This document shows, one piece after another, positions 18,103 to 26,230 of a stretch of 64,000 bases of DNA (its first letter is position 1; each line of letters begins with the position of its first letter). The stretch is from Achromobacter marplatensis (GTDB taxonomy: Bacteria; Pseudomonadota; Gammaproteobacteria; Burkholderiales; Burkholderiaceae_B). The stretch spans positions 1 through 64,000 of the forward strand of contig NZ_NJIG01000017.1 of the NCBI RefSeq assembly GCF_002209535.1. Reading direction: 5' to 3'. Under the pieces are notes generated by a model. The model had not been told where the DNA came from. It saw only the letters and a list, made by a program, of their open reading frames with translations, and did not search any database. The position numbers and the translations under genes were made by a program.

Positions 18103-19326
18103 CTAGGCGCGGGCAGGGGACGGAGCCGTTTCCGGGATGCGGGCACTGGGCGAGAACGCGCCATATGCCAAGGTAACAACGCCCAGGACGGCGCCCGCGG
18201 TGACCACGCCGGGCCAGCCAAAATGGGCGTAAAGCCAGGACGATACCAGTGAACCGGTCGCCCCGCCGATGAAGTAGCAGGTCATGTAGCCGGCGGTCAG
18301 GCGGCTGCGGGCCTCCGGGCGCAGGCGGTACAGCGCGCTGCTATTGGTGACATGGACGCCCTGGATCGCCAGATCCTGGATCAGGATGCCTGCTAGCAGT
18401 GCGACGACCGAGACTTGGCCGAAGGCCAGCAAGCCCCAGGAACCGAGCAGCAGGAGCAGGCCGACCCGGGTGGCCAGGTTGCCCAGGCCGCGGTCGGCCA
18501 GACGGCCGAATCGGTTGGCGGCATAGGCGCCCGCCGCCCCCGCCAGGCCAAACAGCCCGATGGTGGTGGTGCTGTATTCATAGGGGGGGCTGGACAGCAG
18601 GAAGGTCAGCGTCGTCCACAGCATGCTGAAGGCGGCGAACAGCAGGAAACCCAGCAGCGAGCGGGCGCGGAACAATGGTTCTTCGATGAACATGCGCAAG
18701 ATCGAGCCCAGCAGGCGCGGATAGCTCATCGACGTGGGGCTCTGGTAGCGCGGCAGCAGGCGCCACAGGGCGGCGGACATGGCCGTCATCAGGATGGCGG
18801 ACACCCAGTACACCGTACGCCAGCTGCCCACATCGGCCAGTGCGCCGGCGACGGTGCGGGCCAGCAGAATGCCCAGCAACAAGCCGCTCATGACGGTGCC
18901 GACTGCCTTTCCGCGTTCGTGCGGCGCCGCCAGCGTGGCGGCGAACGGCACCAGGATCTGGGCGACGACCGACAGCAGGCCGGTCAGCGCCGTGCCCACC
19001 AGCAGTACGGCGATGCTCGTGGCAAACGACGAAATCAGGAGGCCGCCGGCCGACAGCAGGGTCATTAGCACGATCAGGCTGCGGCGTTCGAACATGTCGC
19101 CCAGCGGCACCAGCAGCATCAGTCCCAGCGCGTAGCTGAGCTGCGCGGTGGTAACGATGGCGCCGGCCGTGGCGTTGGACAGCGAAAACTGCTGGCCGAT
19201 CGTGTGCAGCAGGGGCTGCGCGTAGTAATTGCTGGCGACGGCCAAGCCGGTGGCGACCGACATCAGCAGGATGATCGGCGCGGTCAGGGTGGGCGGGGTT
19301 GTTGTGGCGGGTGAAGCGGAAGTCAT
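18103..19326 (-). CDS. MFS transporter (12-TM, YnfM/arabinose-efflux-like)
   Basis: A 407-residue major facilitator with about 12 membrane segments. The N-terminal VASNYYAQPLLHTIGQQF and LVPLGDMFERRSLIVLMT (motif A) are typical of the YnfM-like/inner-membrane exporter group. It follows the MarR gene by 49 bases on the same strand, so it is likely an efflux pump under MarR control. Substrate unknown. Confidence 0.92.
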   Translation of the reverse strand: MTSASPATTTPPTLTAPIILLMSVATGLAVASNYYAQPLLHTIGQQFSLSNATAGAIVTTAQLSYALGLMLLVPLGDMFERRSLIVLMTLLSAGGLLISSFATSIAVLLVGTALTGLLSVVAQILVPFAATLAAPHERGKAVGTVMSGLLLGILLARTVAGALADVGSWRTVYWVSAILMTAMSAALWRLLPRYQSPTSMSYPRLLGSILRMFIEEPLFRARSLLGFLLFAAFSMLWTTLTFLLSSPPYEYSTTTIGLFGLAGAAGAYAANRFGRLADRGLGNLATRVGLLLLLGSWGLLAFGQVSVVALLAGILIQDLAIQGVHVTNSSALYRLRPEARSRLTAGYMTCYFIGGATGSLVSSWLYAHFGWPGVVTAGAVLGVVTLAYGAFSPSARIPETAPSPARA

Positions 19327-19375
19327 GGAGGCAGGCAGAAGGGGATGCGGGGGGCAGGGGGGAGGCAGGCCGGGC

Positions 19376-19888
19376 TCAGGCGCCGATGCCGCCGGGAGTT
19401 TCCTGGTCGTGCTTGATCAGCAGCTTTTTCAGCAACCCGGCCATTTGCTTGCGCTCGGCCGCGGATAGCGGGTCCAGCAGTTCGTTCAGGTCCTTCAGAT
19501 AATCCTTCAACACCAGCTTGATCACGCGCAGCCCTTCCGCGGTGAGCGACACGATGATGCCGCGCCGGTCGTCGGGGTTGGGATTGCGGACCAGGAGGCC
19601 AGCCTGCTCCAGGCGGTCCAGGCGGTTGGTCATCGCGCCGGAAGTCAGCAGCAGGGCGTCGACCAGCTTCTGCGGATTCATGGCGTGGGGGGCGCCGGTG
19701 CGGTACAGCGTAGCCAGGACGTCGAATTCGCCCTGGTGCAGGTTGTAGCGGCGGAAGCTGCGGTTCACGTTGCGGGTGGCAAAGGCGTTCAAGCGGAACA
19801 CCCGGGTGACGACCGTCATGGCCGCGAAGTCCTGATTGGGGCATTCCGCGGTCCATTGCGAGATCACCTGATCGACGAGGTCATTCAT
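19376..19888 (-). CDS. MarR-family transcriptional regulator
   Basis: A 170-residue MarR-type repressor. The winged HTH is seen in GEFDVLATLYRTG, LLTSGAMTNRLDRLEQAGLL and the wing NPDDRRGIIVSLT. MarR dimers usually bind a dyad or repeat over their own promoter and release it on binding a phenolic or other ligand. It lies upstream of and probably in one operon with the MFS exporter. Direct repeats at 19901-19934, just before its start, are the probable operator. Confidence 0.94.
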   Translation of the reverse strand: MNDLVDQVISQWTAECPNQDFAAMTVVTRVFRLNAFATRNVNRSFRRYNLHQGEFDVLATLYRTGAPHAMNPQKLVDALLLTSGAMTNRLDRLEQAGLLVRNPNPDDRRGIIVSLTAEGLRVIKLVLKDYLKDLNELLDPLSAAERKQMAGLLKKLLIKHDQETPGGIGA

Positions 19889-19900
19889 GCGATATCCGAA

Positions 19901-19934
19901 TTTACTTTGATATGAAGTTTCTTTACGTTGAGAT
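19901..19934. promoter_or_regulatory. Candidate MarR operator: two 13-bp direct repeats
   Basis: TTTACTTTGATAT (19901-19913) and TTTACGTTGAGAT (19922-19934) share 11 of 13 bases and are spaced 21 bp, two helical turns. The first also forms an ACTT...AAGT dyad (19904-19918). They start 12 bases before the MarR gene, where an autoregulatory operator is expected. Confidence 0.6.
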
Positions 19935-19976
19935 AAATTCTAACAGCAGGACCCCACGCGGCGCAAAGCGCGCGGC

Positions 19977-20014
19977 AAAAAAGAAGGGCCCGCCTCTTTC
20001 GAGGCGGGCCCTTC
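19977..20014 (-). terminator. Intrinsic terminator of the HU-like gene
   Basis: A perfect 14-bp stem (19983-19996 GAAGGGCCCGCCTC with 20001-20014) has a TTTC loop. On the minus strand it is followed by six T residues. It lies 25 bases after the HU-like stop codon and is one of the strongest terminators in the window. Confidence 0.93.
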
Positions 20015-20039
20015 CGGCTTGACCGGATACTCGCGCGAA

Positions 20040-20498
20040 TTACTGCGCGGCGTCCTTCAGCTTCTTGAGCGGGCGAACCTTCACCTTGACCGAAGCCGGC
20101 TTGGCGGGGAACCAGCGCTCGACGCCAGTGAACGGATCCTTGCCGAAGCGCTTGGCCTTGGCCGGAACCTTCTGCACGGCAACCTTGAACAGGCCGGGCA
20201 GCGTGAATTCGCCAGCGCCCTTCTTGTCCACGGAACCCAGCACCGAGGTTTCCAGGCTGGCCAGGACAGCCTTGACGGCCTTGGCTTCAACGCCGGATTG
20301 CTCAACGATGTAAGCAACCAGTTGGGTCTTGTTCAGGGCAGCCTTGATGGCCTTGGGTGCAGCAGCGACCTTCTTGGCGGCGACGGCCTTCTTTGCTGCG
20401 GGCTTCACAGCGGGTTTGGCGGCGGTTGCCTTCTTTGCGGGCGCCTTGACGGCGGGCTTGGTGACTTTCTTGGCAGGAGCTTTTGCTTTCGTGGCCAT
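20040..20498 (-). CDS. HU-family DNA-binding protein with histone H1-like Lys/Ala tail
   Basis: A 152-residue nucleoid protein. Residues 1-55 form a Lys/Ala/Pro-rich tail (repeats such as KAPAKK, KPAVK, PAAKKA) like eukaryotic H1; residues ~56-150 form an HU/IHF domain (LNKTQLVAYIVEQSG, FTLPGLFKVAVQKV, GKDPFTGVERWFPAK). This architecture is known in Bordetella and related betaproteobacteria. It probably compacts or bends DNA. ATG 20498 starts the tail; the open frame further upstream has no coding character. Transcribed alone, with a strong terminator. Confidence 0.92.
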   Translation of the reverse strand: MATKAKAPAKKVTKPAVKAPAKKATAAKPAVKPAAKKAVAAKKVAAAPKAIKAALNKTQLVAYIVEQSGVEAKAVKAVLASLETSVLGSVDKKGAGEFTLPGLFKVAVQKVPAKAKRFGKDPFTGVERWFPAKPASVKVKVRPLKKLKDAAQ

Positions 20499-20847
20499 GG
20501 TCAAAATCCGTAGTTGAGGACATGGAGCAGCGCGGGCCGGATATCGGCTTTTAACGCTACGCGCCCGATGATAGCGGAAGACTTGAAGTTCTTGCGGCTT
20601 TCTAACGGGTTTTAAGCCACTGTTTGTTGTTTTCGACGCAGAAAGTGCTTCCTGCAAGGGCTTTTGCAATACGTCGTGACATTCGAGGCCTATTTTTGCG
20701 GAACATCGCAGCGCTGAACCATTGGCGCGGCGCGTGTTCCAATTGCGTGCGGCGCGCGGGGATATTGTTGAACGCCGGCTTGCTAGCCAAGCCGATTGGC
20801 GATCGTTCCCGCGCGGGAACAACCCAAGCATGGATTGAAGCTCTTAT
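20499..20847. other. Divergent intergenic region, HU-like gene / dacC-like gene
   Basis: A 349-bp region with no gene. It holds the HU-like gene promoter on the left and the carboxypeptidase promoter on the right. Two dyads were seen near the carboxypeptidase start: CGGCTTG/CAAGCCG (20776-20782 with 20788-20794) and the perfect 16-bp palindrome GTTCCCGCGCGGGAAC (20805-20820). I could not assign firm -35/-10 elements. Confidence 0.6.
20805..20820. promoter_or_regulatory. 16-bp perfect palindrome upstream of the carboxypeptidase gene
   Basis: GTTCCCGCGCGGGAAC is its own reverse complement and lies 27 bases before the start at 20848. It could be a repressor site over the promoter or a hairpin in the leader. 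Confidence 0.5.
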
Positions 20848-22011
20848 ATGTTGTTGATGAAAAAGTTTGCAGCGGGCCTGCTCGTTGCAGCGGCGTGCGT
20901 ATCCGGCGCGATGGCGCAATCAATGCCGCAGCCGGTGCTGTCGGCCAAAGCGTGGCTGCTGCTGGATGAGACGAGCGGTCAGGTGATCGCGTCGCATGCG
21001 GCCACCACGCGGATCGAACCGGCGTCGTTGACCAAGATCATGACCGCCTACGTCGTGTTCGAGGCGCTGAATAAGAAAGAAGTCACGCCTGGCCAACTGG
21101 TCGTGATTTCGACGCGCGCCTGGAAAGTGCCGGCGGGCAGCTCCAAGATGTTCCTGGAGCCGGGCTCCAAGGTGTCGGTGGACGAGTTGCTGCGCGGCCT
21201 GATGATCCAATCGGGCAATGACGCGGCGATTGCGCTGGCCGAGGCGGTGTCGGGCAGCGTCGAGGCCTTTGTGGCGCGGATGAACGACACCGCCGCCAGG
21301 CTGGGATTGCACGCGACGCATTTCGCCAGCCCCCATGGCCTGCCGGACCCGGGCACCTATTCCACGGCCAGCGACCTGTCCATCCTGGCCACGCGCTTCA
21401 TCCGCGACTACCCCCAGCTTTACAAGACCTACGATTCCGCCAAGCAATTCACGTTCAACAAGATCACCCAATCGAACCGCAACCGGCTACTGTGGCTGGA
21501 CCCTAGCGTGGACGGCTTGAAGACGGGCCATACGGAATCCGCCGGCTACTGCATTGTGGCGACAGCGCGCCGGCCCAACGGCGCCGACCAACGCCGCCTG
21601 ATCACGGTGGTGGTCGGCACGGCGTCCGACAAATTGCGCACCCAGGAAAGCCGCGAGTTGCTGGAGTGGGGGTTTCAGGGATTCAATACCATCAAGCTGT
21701 ATGCGCGCGGCCAGGCCGTGGCCACGCCTGAAGTCTGGAAGGGCGAAAGCAACAGCCTGAAGGCCGGGTTTTCGCGGGACGCCTATGTGACCGTGCCCGC
21801 GGGCGCCAAGGTGGAGCCCGTGTGGACGCCGCAGGAGCCGCTGGTGGCGCCGATTGCGGCCCAGGACACCGTGGGCGCGTTGCGGGTGCTGGTGGACGGC
21901 AAGCCGTCCATGCAGTTCCCCGTGGTGGCGCTGGAGCCTGTGGCGGAGGCGGGGTTCGCGGGACGCGCGTGGGATTCCGTCCGGTTGTGGTGGCGCGGCC
22001 ATTCGAGTTGA
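20848..22011 (+). CDS. dacC: D-alanyl-D-alanine carboxypeptidase (PBP5/6 type)
   Basis: A 387-residue low-molecular-weight penicillin-binding protein that trims the terminal D-Ala from peptidoglycan pentapeptides in the periplasm. A signal peptide (KKFAAGLLVAAACVSGAMAQ) is followed by the active-site motifs S60-L-T-K63, S122-G-N124 and K225-T-G227, then a PBP5 C-terminal beta domain. The end (SVRLWWRGH) fits an amphipathic membrane anchor. Start 20848 or the downstream ATG 20857 are both possible. Whether it is the dacA or dacC orthologue cannot be told from sequence alone. Confidence 0.94.
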   Translation: MLLMKKFAAGLLVAAACVSGAMAQSMPQPVLSAKAWLLLDETSGQVIASHAATTRIEPASLTKIMTAYVVFEALNKKEVTPGQLVVISTRAWKVPAGSSKMFLEPGSKVSVDELLRGLMIQSGNDAAIALAEAVSGSVEAFVARMNDTAARLGLHATHFASPHGLPDPGTYSTASDLSILATRFIRDYPQLYKTYDSAKQFTFNKITQSNRNRLLWLDPSVDGLKTGHTESAGYCIVATARRPNGADQRRLITVVVGTASDKLRTQESRELLEWGFQGFNTIKLYARGQAVATPEVWKGESNSLKAGFSRDAYVTVPAGAKVEPVWTPQEPLVAPIAAQDTVGALRVLVDGKPSMQFPVVALEPVAEAGFAGRAWDSVRLWWRGHSS

Positions 22012-22050
22012 TCCGGGCATGCGCGGCGGGTGACGACAAGGAGGTGTGCG

Positions 22051-22599
22051 ATGGCAGTGAGCTTTCCTGGAGGTCCGGCCGCAGCGCCGGGGCCGGATGA
22101 TCCGCTGGCGCTGCTGTCTGCCTGCCATGGGCGGATTGCGCGCCAATGCGCTACCTTGACGCGCCTGGCGGCGCATCTGCCCGCGCAGGGCAGCGACGCG
22201 GCTGCGCAGACGGCCGCCGCCAGCGTGGCGCGCTATTTCGATACCGCCGCGGCGCACCATCACGAAGACGAGGAAGAAGATCTTTTTCCGGCCTTGATCG
22301 AGTCCATGGCGGGGTCCGATGCGGGCTGCCTGCACGCGCTCGTGCAAGGACTGGTGGCCGAACATCGGCGCCTGGCGGACATGTGGATACCGCTGCGCGA
22401 GGTGTTGTCCGAGATCGCCGCCGGGCGGCCTGCCGCCTTGCCGGCGGCGCAGGTGCAAGCGTTCACCGAGGCCTATGCCGCGCATATCCAGCGTGAAGAG
22501 GACGAGCTGCTGCCGATGGCGGCGCGTTTGATTTCCGACGATGCGCTGGCCGATATCGGGCAGGCCATGAAGGCGCGGCGCGGCGGCGGCGCAAGCTGA
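22051..22599 (+). CDS. Hemerythrin HHE-domain protein
   Basis: A 182-residue four-helix hemerythrin-like protein. Candidate di-iron ligands are His26 (ACHGRIARQ), the HHHEDEEE cluster at 69-76, His105 (VAEHRRLAD) and His145/Glu149 (AAHIQREEDELLP). Such proteins bind O2, NO or iron in the cytoplasm. ATG 22051 has a strong AAGGAGGTG site; the frame extends a few codons upstream without support. It follows the carboxypeptidase gene by ~40 bases, but a functional link is not evident. Confidence 0.9.
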   Translation: MAVSFPGGPAAAPGPDDPLALLSACHGRIARQCATLTRLAAHLPAQGSDAAAQTAAASVARYFDTAAAHHHEDEEEDLFPALIESMAGSDAGCLHALVQGLVAEHRRLADMWIPLREVLSEIAAGRPAALPAAQVQAFTEAYAAHIQREEDELLPMAARLISDDALADIGQAMKARRGGGAS

Positions 22600-22681
22600 C
22601 CCGCTACGCCAAGGCGGCGGCAAATGGCGCTACGATGCCTCTAGCCGGCGCATCGGGCGCCGGAATCTACGCATTCACGCC

Positions 22682-23554
22682 ATGAGCCGCCACCGCATAT
22701 TCCGCCAGAAATTGCAGGATCCCCGATTGATGCACGCCATGTCGGCGCATAACCCGATGTCGGCCCGGCTGGCGGCGGACGCAGGGTTCGATGCGATCTG
22801 GGGCAGCGGTTTTGAACTTTCGGCAAGCTATGCGCTACCCGACGCCAGCATTCTTTCCGCGTCGCAGCATCTGGACATGATGCGGGCCATTGCAGCGACG
22901 GTCGAGGTGCCGGTCATCGCGGACATCGACACGGGATTCGGCAATGCCGTCAACGTGTCGTACATGCTGCCGCAATACGAAGCGGCAGGCGTGTCGGCGG
23001 TGGTGATGGAAGACAAGACCTTTCCCAAAGACACCAGCCTGCGGACGGACGGCCGGCAGCAACTGGTGCGCGTGGAGGAATTCCAGGGCAAGGTCGAAGC
23101 GGCCTGCGCGGCGCGGCGCGATCCGGATTTCTGCGTGATCGCCCGCACCGAGGCCCTGATCGCGGGCTTGGGCCAGGAAGAGGCGCTGGTCCGCGCGCAG
23201 GCCTACGAATCGGCGGGCGCCGATGCCATCCTGATCCATTCCAAGCAAACCACGCCCGACGAGATCGTGCGCTTTGCGCAGGCCTGGACGGGTCGCGTGC
23301 CGCTGGTGCTGGTGCCCACCGCGTATCCGCAGTTGCGTGAATCGGATATCCAGGCGCTGGGCAAGGTGGGGCTGGTGATCTATGGCAACCACGCCATCCG
23401 CGCGGCCGTCGGCGCGATGCGTGACGTCTTCGCCCGCATCCGCCAGGATGGCGGCATCCATGGGGTGGACGCCGGCTTGCCGACGGTGAAAGAAATCATC
23501 GCACTGCAGGGCGACGCCCACATGCGCGAGCTGGAACGCCGCTATCTGAAATGA
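22682..23554 (+). CDS. Phosphonopyruvate hydrolase-like enzyme (PEP mutase/isocitrate lyase superfamily)
   Basis: A 290-residue protein of the PEP mutase/isocitrate lyase superfamily. It has WGSGFELSASYA (40-51), the metal segment DIDTGFGNA (81-89) and the loop EDKTFPKDTSL (110-120). PEP mutases have Asn where this protein has Thr118; Thr is characteristic of phosphonopyruvate hydrolase, known from Variovorax sp. Pal2, which is also 290 residues and, from memory, very similar along its length. That enzyme cleaves 3-phosphonopyruvate to pyruvate and phosphate, allowing growth on phosphonoalanine. No phosphonate transporter or transaminase is adjacent. The assignment is from motif and recollection, not alignment. 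Confidence 0.82.
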   Translation: MSRHRIFRQKLQDPRLMHAMSAHNPMSARLAADAGFDAIWGSGFELSASYALPDASILSASQHLDMMRAIAATVEVPVIADIDTGFGNAVNVSYMLPQYEAAGVSAVVMEDKTFPKDTSLRTDGRQQLVRVEEFQGKVEAACAARRDPDFCVIARTEALIAGLGQEEALVRAQAYESAGADAILIHSKQTTPDEIVRFAQAWTGRVPLVLVPTAYPQLRESDIQALGKVGLVIYGNHAIRAAVGAMRDVFARIRQDGGIHGVDAGLPTVKEIIALQGDAHMRELERRYLK

Positions 23555-23664
23555 GGCTGACGGCGGCGCGTTGCGCCAGCCGGGTCGAGCGATTACGCTA
23601 GGCGGCCTTGTTCCGCATGGATGCACGCGCGGACGAGGAAACTATAAATGGGGAATAGGACAGG

Positions 23665-25449
23665 ATGACGCAGGGGGCTAGAAATCTGGCGGGCCGCATG
23701 TTTGGCTCATGGGTCAATGACGTCAACAAGCTGACCCTGCGCGCCGACTTGTCAGCAGGCCTGCTGGGCGCGCTGCTGGTGCTGCCTCAGGGGGTGGCAT
23801 TCGCCATGCTGGCGGGATTGCCCGCCGAATACGGGCTGTATTCCGCGATTGTCCCCTGTATCGTCGCGGCACTGTTCGGGTCCAGCCGCCATGTGATGTC
23901 GGGCCCGACCAACGCGAATTCGCTAGCGCTGTTCGCCGTGCTGACGCCCCTGGCTGCCGCGGGCAGTCCTGCCTATATCCAGCTGGCGCTGGCGGTGACG
24001 GTGCTGGTCGGCATCATGCAATGGCTGGTGGGCGTGCTGCGCCTGGGTTCGCTGGCGCATTTCATTTCGCCGTCGGCCCTGTTCGGTTTTACCAGCGGGG
24101 CCGCGCTGCTGATCGCGGTGCACGCCTTGAAGGACGCGCTGGGCGTGCCGTCGCCGGCCTCGCATGGGGCAGGGGCGCTGCTGGTCAGCGTGGGCACGCA
24201 TCTTGGCGATGTGCATAAAGGCGCCTTGCTGGTGACGCTGGTCACGCTCGGCGTGGCGTTGTTGGTGCGCCGGCTGGACAAGCGCAAGCCCTACATGCTG
24301 CTGGGACTGGTGGCGGGGGCGCTGGCGGCTGCCGCGTTCAATAAATGGGCCGTGCCGCCGGGCGGTGTGCCGGTCTCGGTCGTGGGCGCCATCGCCCAGC
24401 CCTGGCCGCCGTTTCATGTGCCCAGCGTAGATTGGCGCACACTGCCTGATCTGCTCAGCCTGGCCTTCGCGCTGACGATCGTGGCGCTGGCGCAATCGAT
24501 CTCCATCGCCAAGGCGGTGGCCGCGCGCTCAGGCCAGCGCATCGACGCCAACCGGGAGTTCACGGGGCAGGGGCTGTCCAACATCGTGGGCGGCTTCTTC
24601 TCTTGCTACCTGTCATGCGGGTCGCTGAACCGGTCCATTCCCAACTACGAAGCCGGCGCGAAGACGCCGTTGGCAGCTGTGTTTTCCGCGGTGTTGCTGG
24701 TAGTGCTGGTGGCCTTGTCGGCGCCGTTACTGGCAATGATTCCCAATGCGGCGATCTCGGGCCTGTTGCTGTTGGTGGCATGGACCTTGCTGGACATTCC
24801 GCGCTGGCGCCAACTGATCCGGATGCAGCCGGGCGAGTGCGCGATCGCCGGCGCCACGCTGGCCGCCACCGTCACCATCCGCATGGAAGTCGCGATTCTG
24901 CTGGGCACGGTGTTGTCGTTAATGGCGTATCTGCACCGCACCTCGCGGCCGGCGATGCGCACGATGGGCTTCGATTCCCGCGGGCTGGACCGGCGCTTCG
25001 TCGTGCTGGAGCACCAGGAGGACGCGTTGCCCGAGTGCCCGCAGTTGAAGCTGCTGCGCATGGAAGGTTCCATCTACTTCGGCGCGGCGGCGCATGTGGC
25101 CCAGCGCCTGCACGAGTTGCGCGCGGCGCCGGACGCGCCGCGCCATCTGCTGGTGATGGCCAAGAGCATGAACTTCATCGATCTGGCTGGCGCGCAGGTG
25201 TGGGAAGACGAATTGGCCGCGCGTCGCGCGATGGGCGGCGACTTGTATTTCCACCGGCCACGGCCTGAGGTGCTGGACATGTGGCGCCGCACGGGGTTTC
25301 TGGAGCGCCTGGGCGCTGATCACATTTTCCCGGACAAGGCCACGGCGCTGCACACCATCTACGCCAAGCTGGACCCGGCGATCTGCGCGGGATGCAAGGC
25401 TCGGATCTTCTGGGAATGCCAGCCGCAAAACCCGCAAAGCGAGCACTGA
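23665..25449 (+). CDS. SulP-family anion transporter with STAS domain
   Basis: A 594-residue SulP/SLC26-type transporter. The N-terminal ~420 residues contain about 11-14 membrane segments, with family motifs LPQGVAFAMLAGLPAEYGLY and SSRHVMSGPTNANSLALF. The C-terminal STAS domain (LLRMEGSIYFGAAAHV, MAKSMNFIDLAGAQVWEDEL) is followed by a Cys-containing tail. Substrate could be sulfate, bicarbonate or dicarboxylate. The start overlaps the usual family N-terminus. It lies 110 bases after the hydrolase gene; whether it has a link with phosphonate use is unknown. Confidence 0.93.
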   Translation: MTQGARNLAGRMFGSWVNDVNKLTLRADLSAGLLGALLVLPQGVAFAMLAGLPAEYGLYSAIVPCIVAALFGSSRHVMSGPTNANSLALFAVLTPLAAAGSPAYIQLALAVTVLVGIMQWLVGVLRLGSLAHFISPSALFGFTSGAALLIAVHALKDALGVPSPASHGAGALLVSVGTHLGDVHKGALLVTLVTLGVALLVRRLDKRKPYMLLGLVAGALAAAAFNKWAVPPGGVPVSVVGAIAQPWPPFHVPSVDWRTLPDLLSLAFALTIVALAQSISIAKAVAARSGQRIDANREFTGQGLSNIVGGFFSCYLSCGSLNRSIPNYEAGAKTPLAAVFSAVLLVVLVALSAPLLAMIPNAAISGLLLLVAWTLLDIPRWRQLIRMQPGECAIAGATLAATVTIRMEVAILLGTVLSLMAYLHRTSRPAMRTMGFDSRGLDRRFVVLEHQEDALPECPQLKLLRMEGSIYFGAAAHVAQRLHELRAAPDAPRHLLVMAKSMNFIDLAGAQVWEDELAARRAMGGDLYFHRPRPEVLDMWRRTGFLERLGADHIFPDKATALHTIYAKLDPAICAGCKARIFWECQPQNPQSEH

Positions 25450-25471
25450 CGTCCCCGCCCGCGCGCCGGTT

Positions 25472-26230
25472 TCAGGGGGCTTCGGTGCCCAGGTAGGCGG
25501 CGCGCACGCGAGGGTCCGCTGCAATGGCGGCGGGTTCGCCGTCGGCCATCAGGGCGCCGCGCACCAGGACGGCGATGCGGTCCGCGTGCTTGAACACCAC
25601 GTCCAGGCTGTGTTCCGTGAACAGCACGGCAATGCGTTGCGTGTCGGCCAGTTGGCGCGTCAGCCGCATCAGCGCATGCCGCTCGTTGGTGGCCATGCCG
25701 GCCGTGGGTTCGTCCATCAGCAGCAAGCGCGGTTGGTGCGCCAGTGCCATCGCCAGTTCCACCCGTTTGACGTCGCCATACGCCAGCGTGCCGCAGGCGG
25801 CCTCGGCCTTGTCCGCCATTTGCACTTGCGACAGCAAGGCCATGGCTTCTTCGACGGCATGGCGGGCGGCGCGGCGCCAGGGATTGAACAGCAAGCGATC
25901 GCGCGACAGCAGGGCCGTCTGCACGTTTTCGCACACGGTCATGGAGCGGAAGGTGGCGGCCGTCTGGAAGGTGCGGCCCACGCCCAGCCTGCAGATCTTG
26001 CCGGCGGACAGGCCCACCAGTTCGCGGCCGTCCAGGCGGACGGATCCGGAATCGGGGCGCAGTTGCCCACCCAGCACGTTAAAGCAGGTGGATTTGCCGG
26101 CGCCATTCGGGCCGATCAGCGCCAGCATCCTGCCCGCTTCCAGCGTGAAGGAAACGCCGGCCAGCGCATCGATGCCACCGAACGATTTGCGCAGCGCGTC
26201 GACCTGGAGCAAGGCATTTACCGAGGTCAT
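25472..26230 (-). CDS. ABC transporter ATP-binding protein, LivG type
   Basis: A 252-residue ATPase of a branched-chain amino acid/urea-type importer. Walker A is GPNGAGKST (40-48), the LivG-type signature region is TLAYGDVKRVELAMALA, Walker B is LLLMDEPTAGM, and the H-loop is VLFTEHSLD. ATG 26230 overlaps the stop of the permease as ATGA, so translation is coupled. No LivF-type second ATPase gene follows; the next gene is convergent. It may work as a homodimer or borrow a partner. Confidence 0.93.
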   Translation of the reverse strand: MTSVNALLQVDALRKSFGGIDALAGVSFTLEAGRMLALIGPNGAGKSTCFNVLGGQLRPDSGSVRLDGRELVGLSAGKICRLGVGRTFQTAATFRSMTVCENVQTALLSRDRLLFNPWRRAARHAVEEAMALLSQVQMADKAEAACGTLAYGDVKRVELAMALAHQPRLLLMDEPTAGMATNERHALMRLTRQLADTQRIAVLFTEHSLDVVFKHADRIAVLVRGALMADGEPAAIAADPRVRAAYLGTEAP

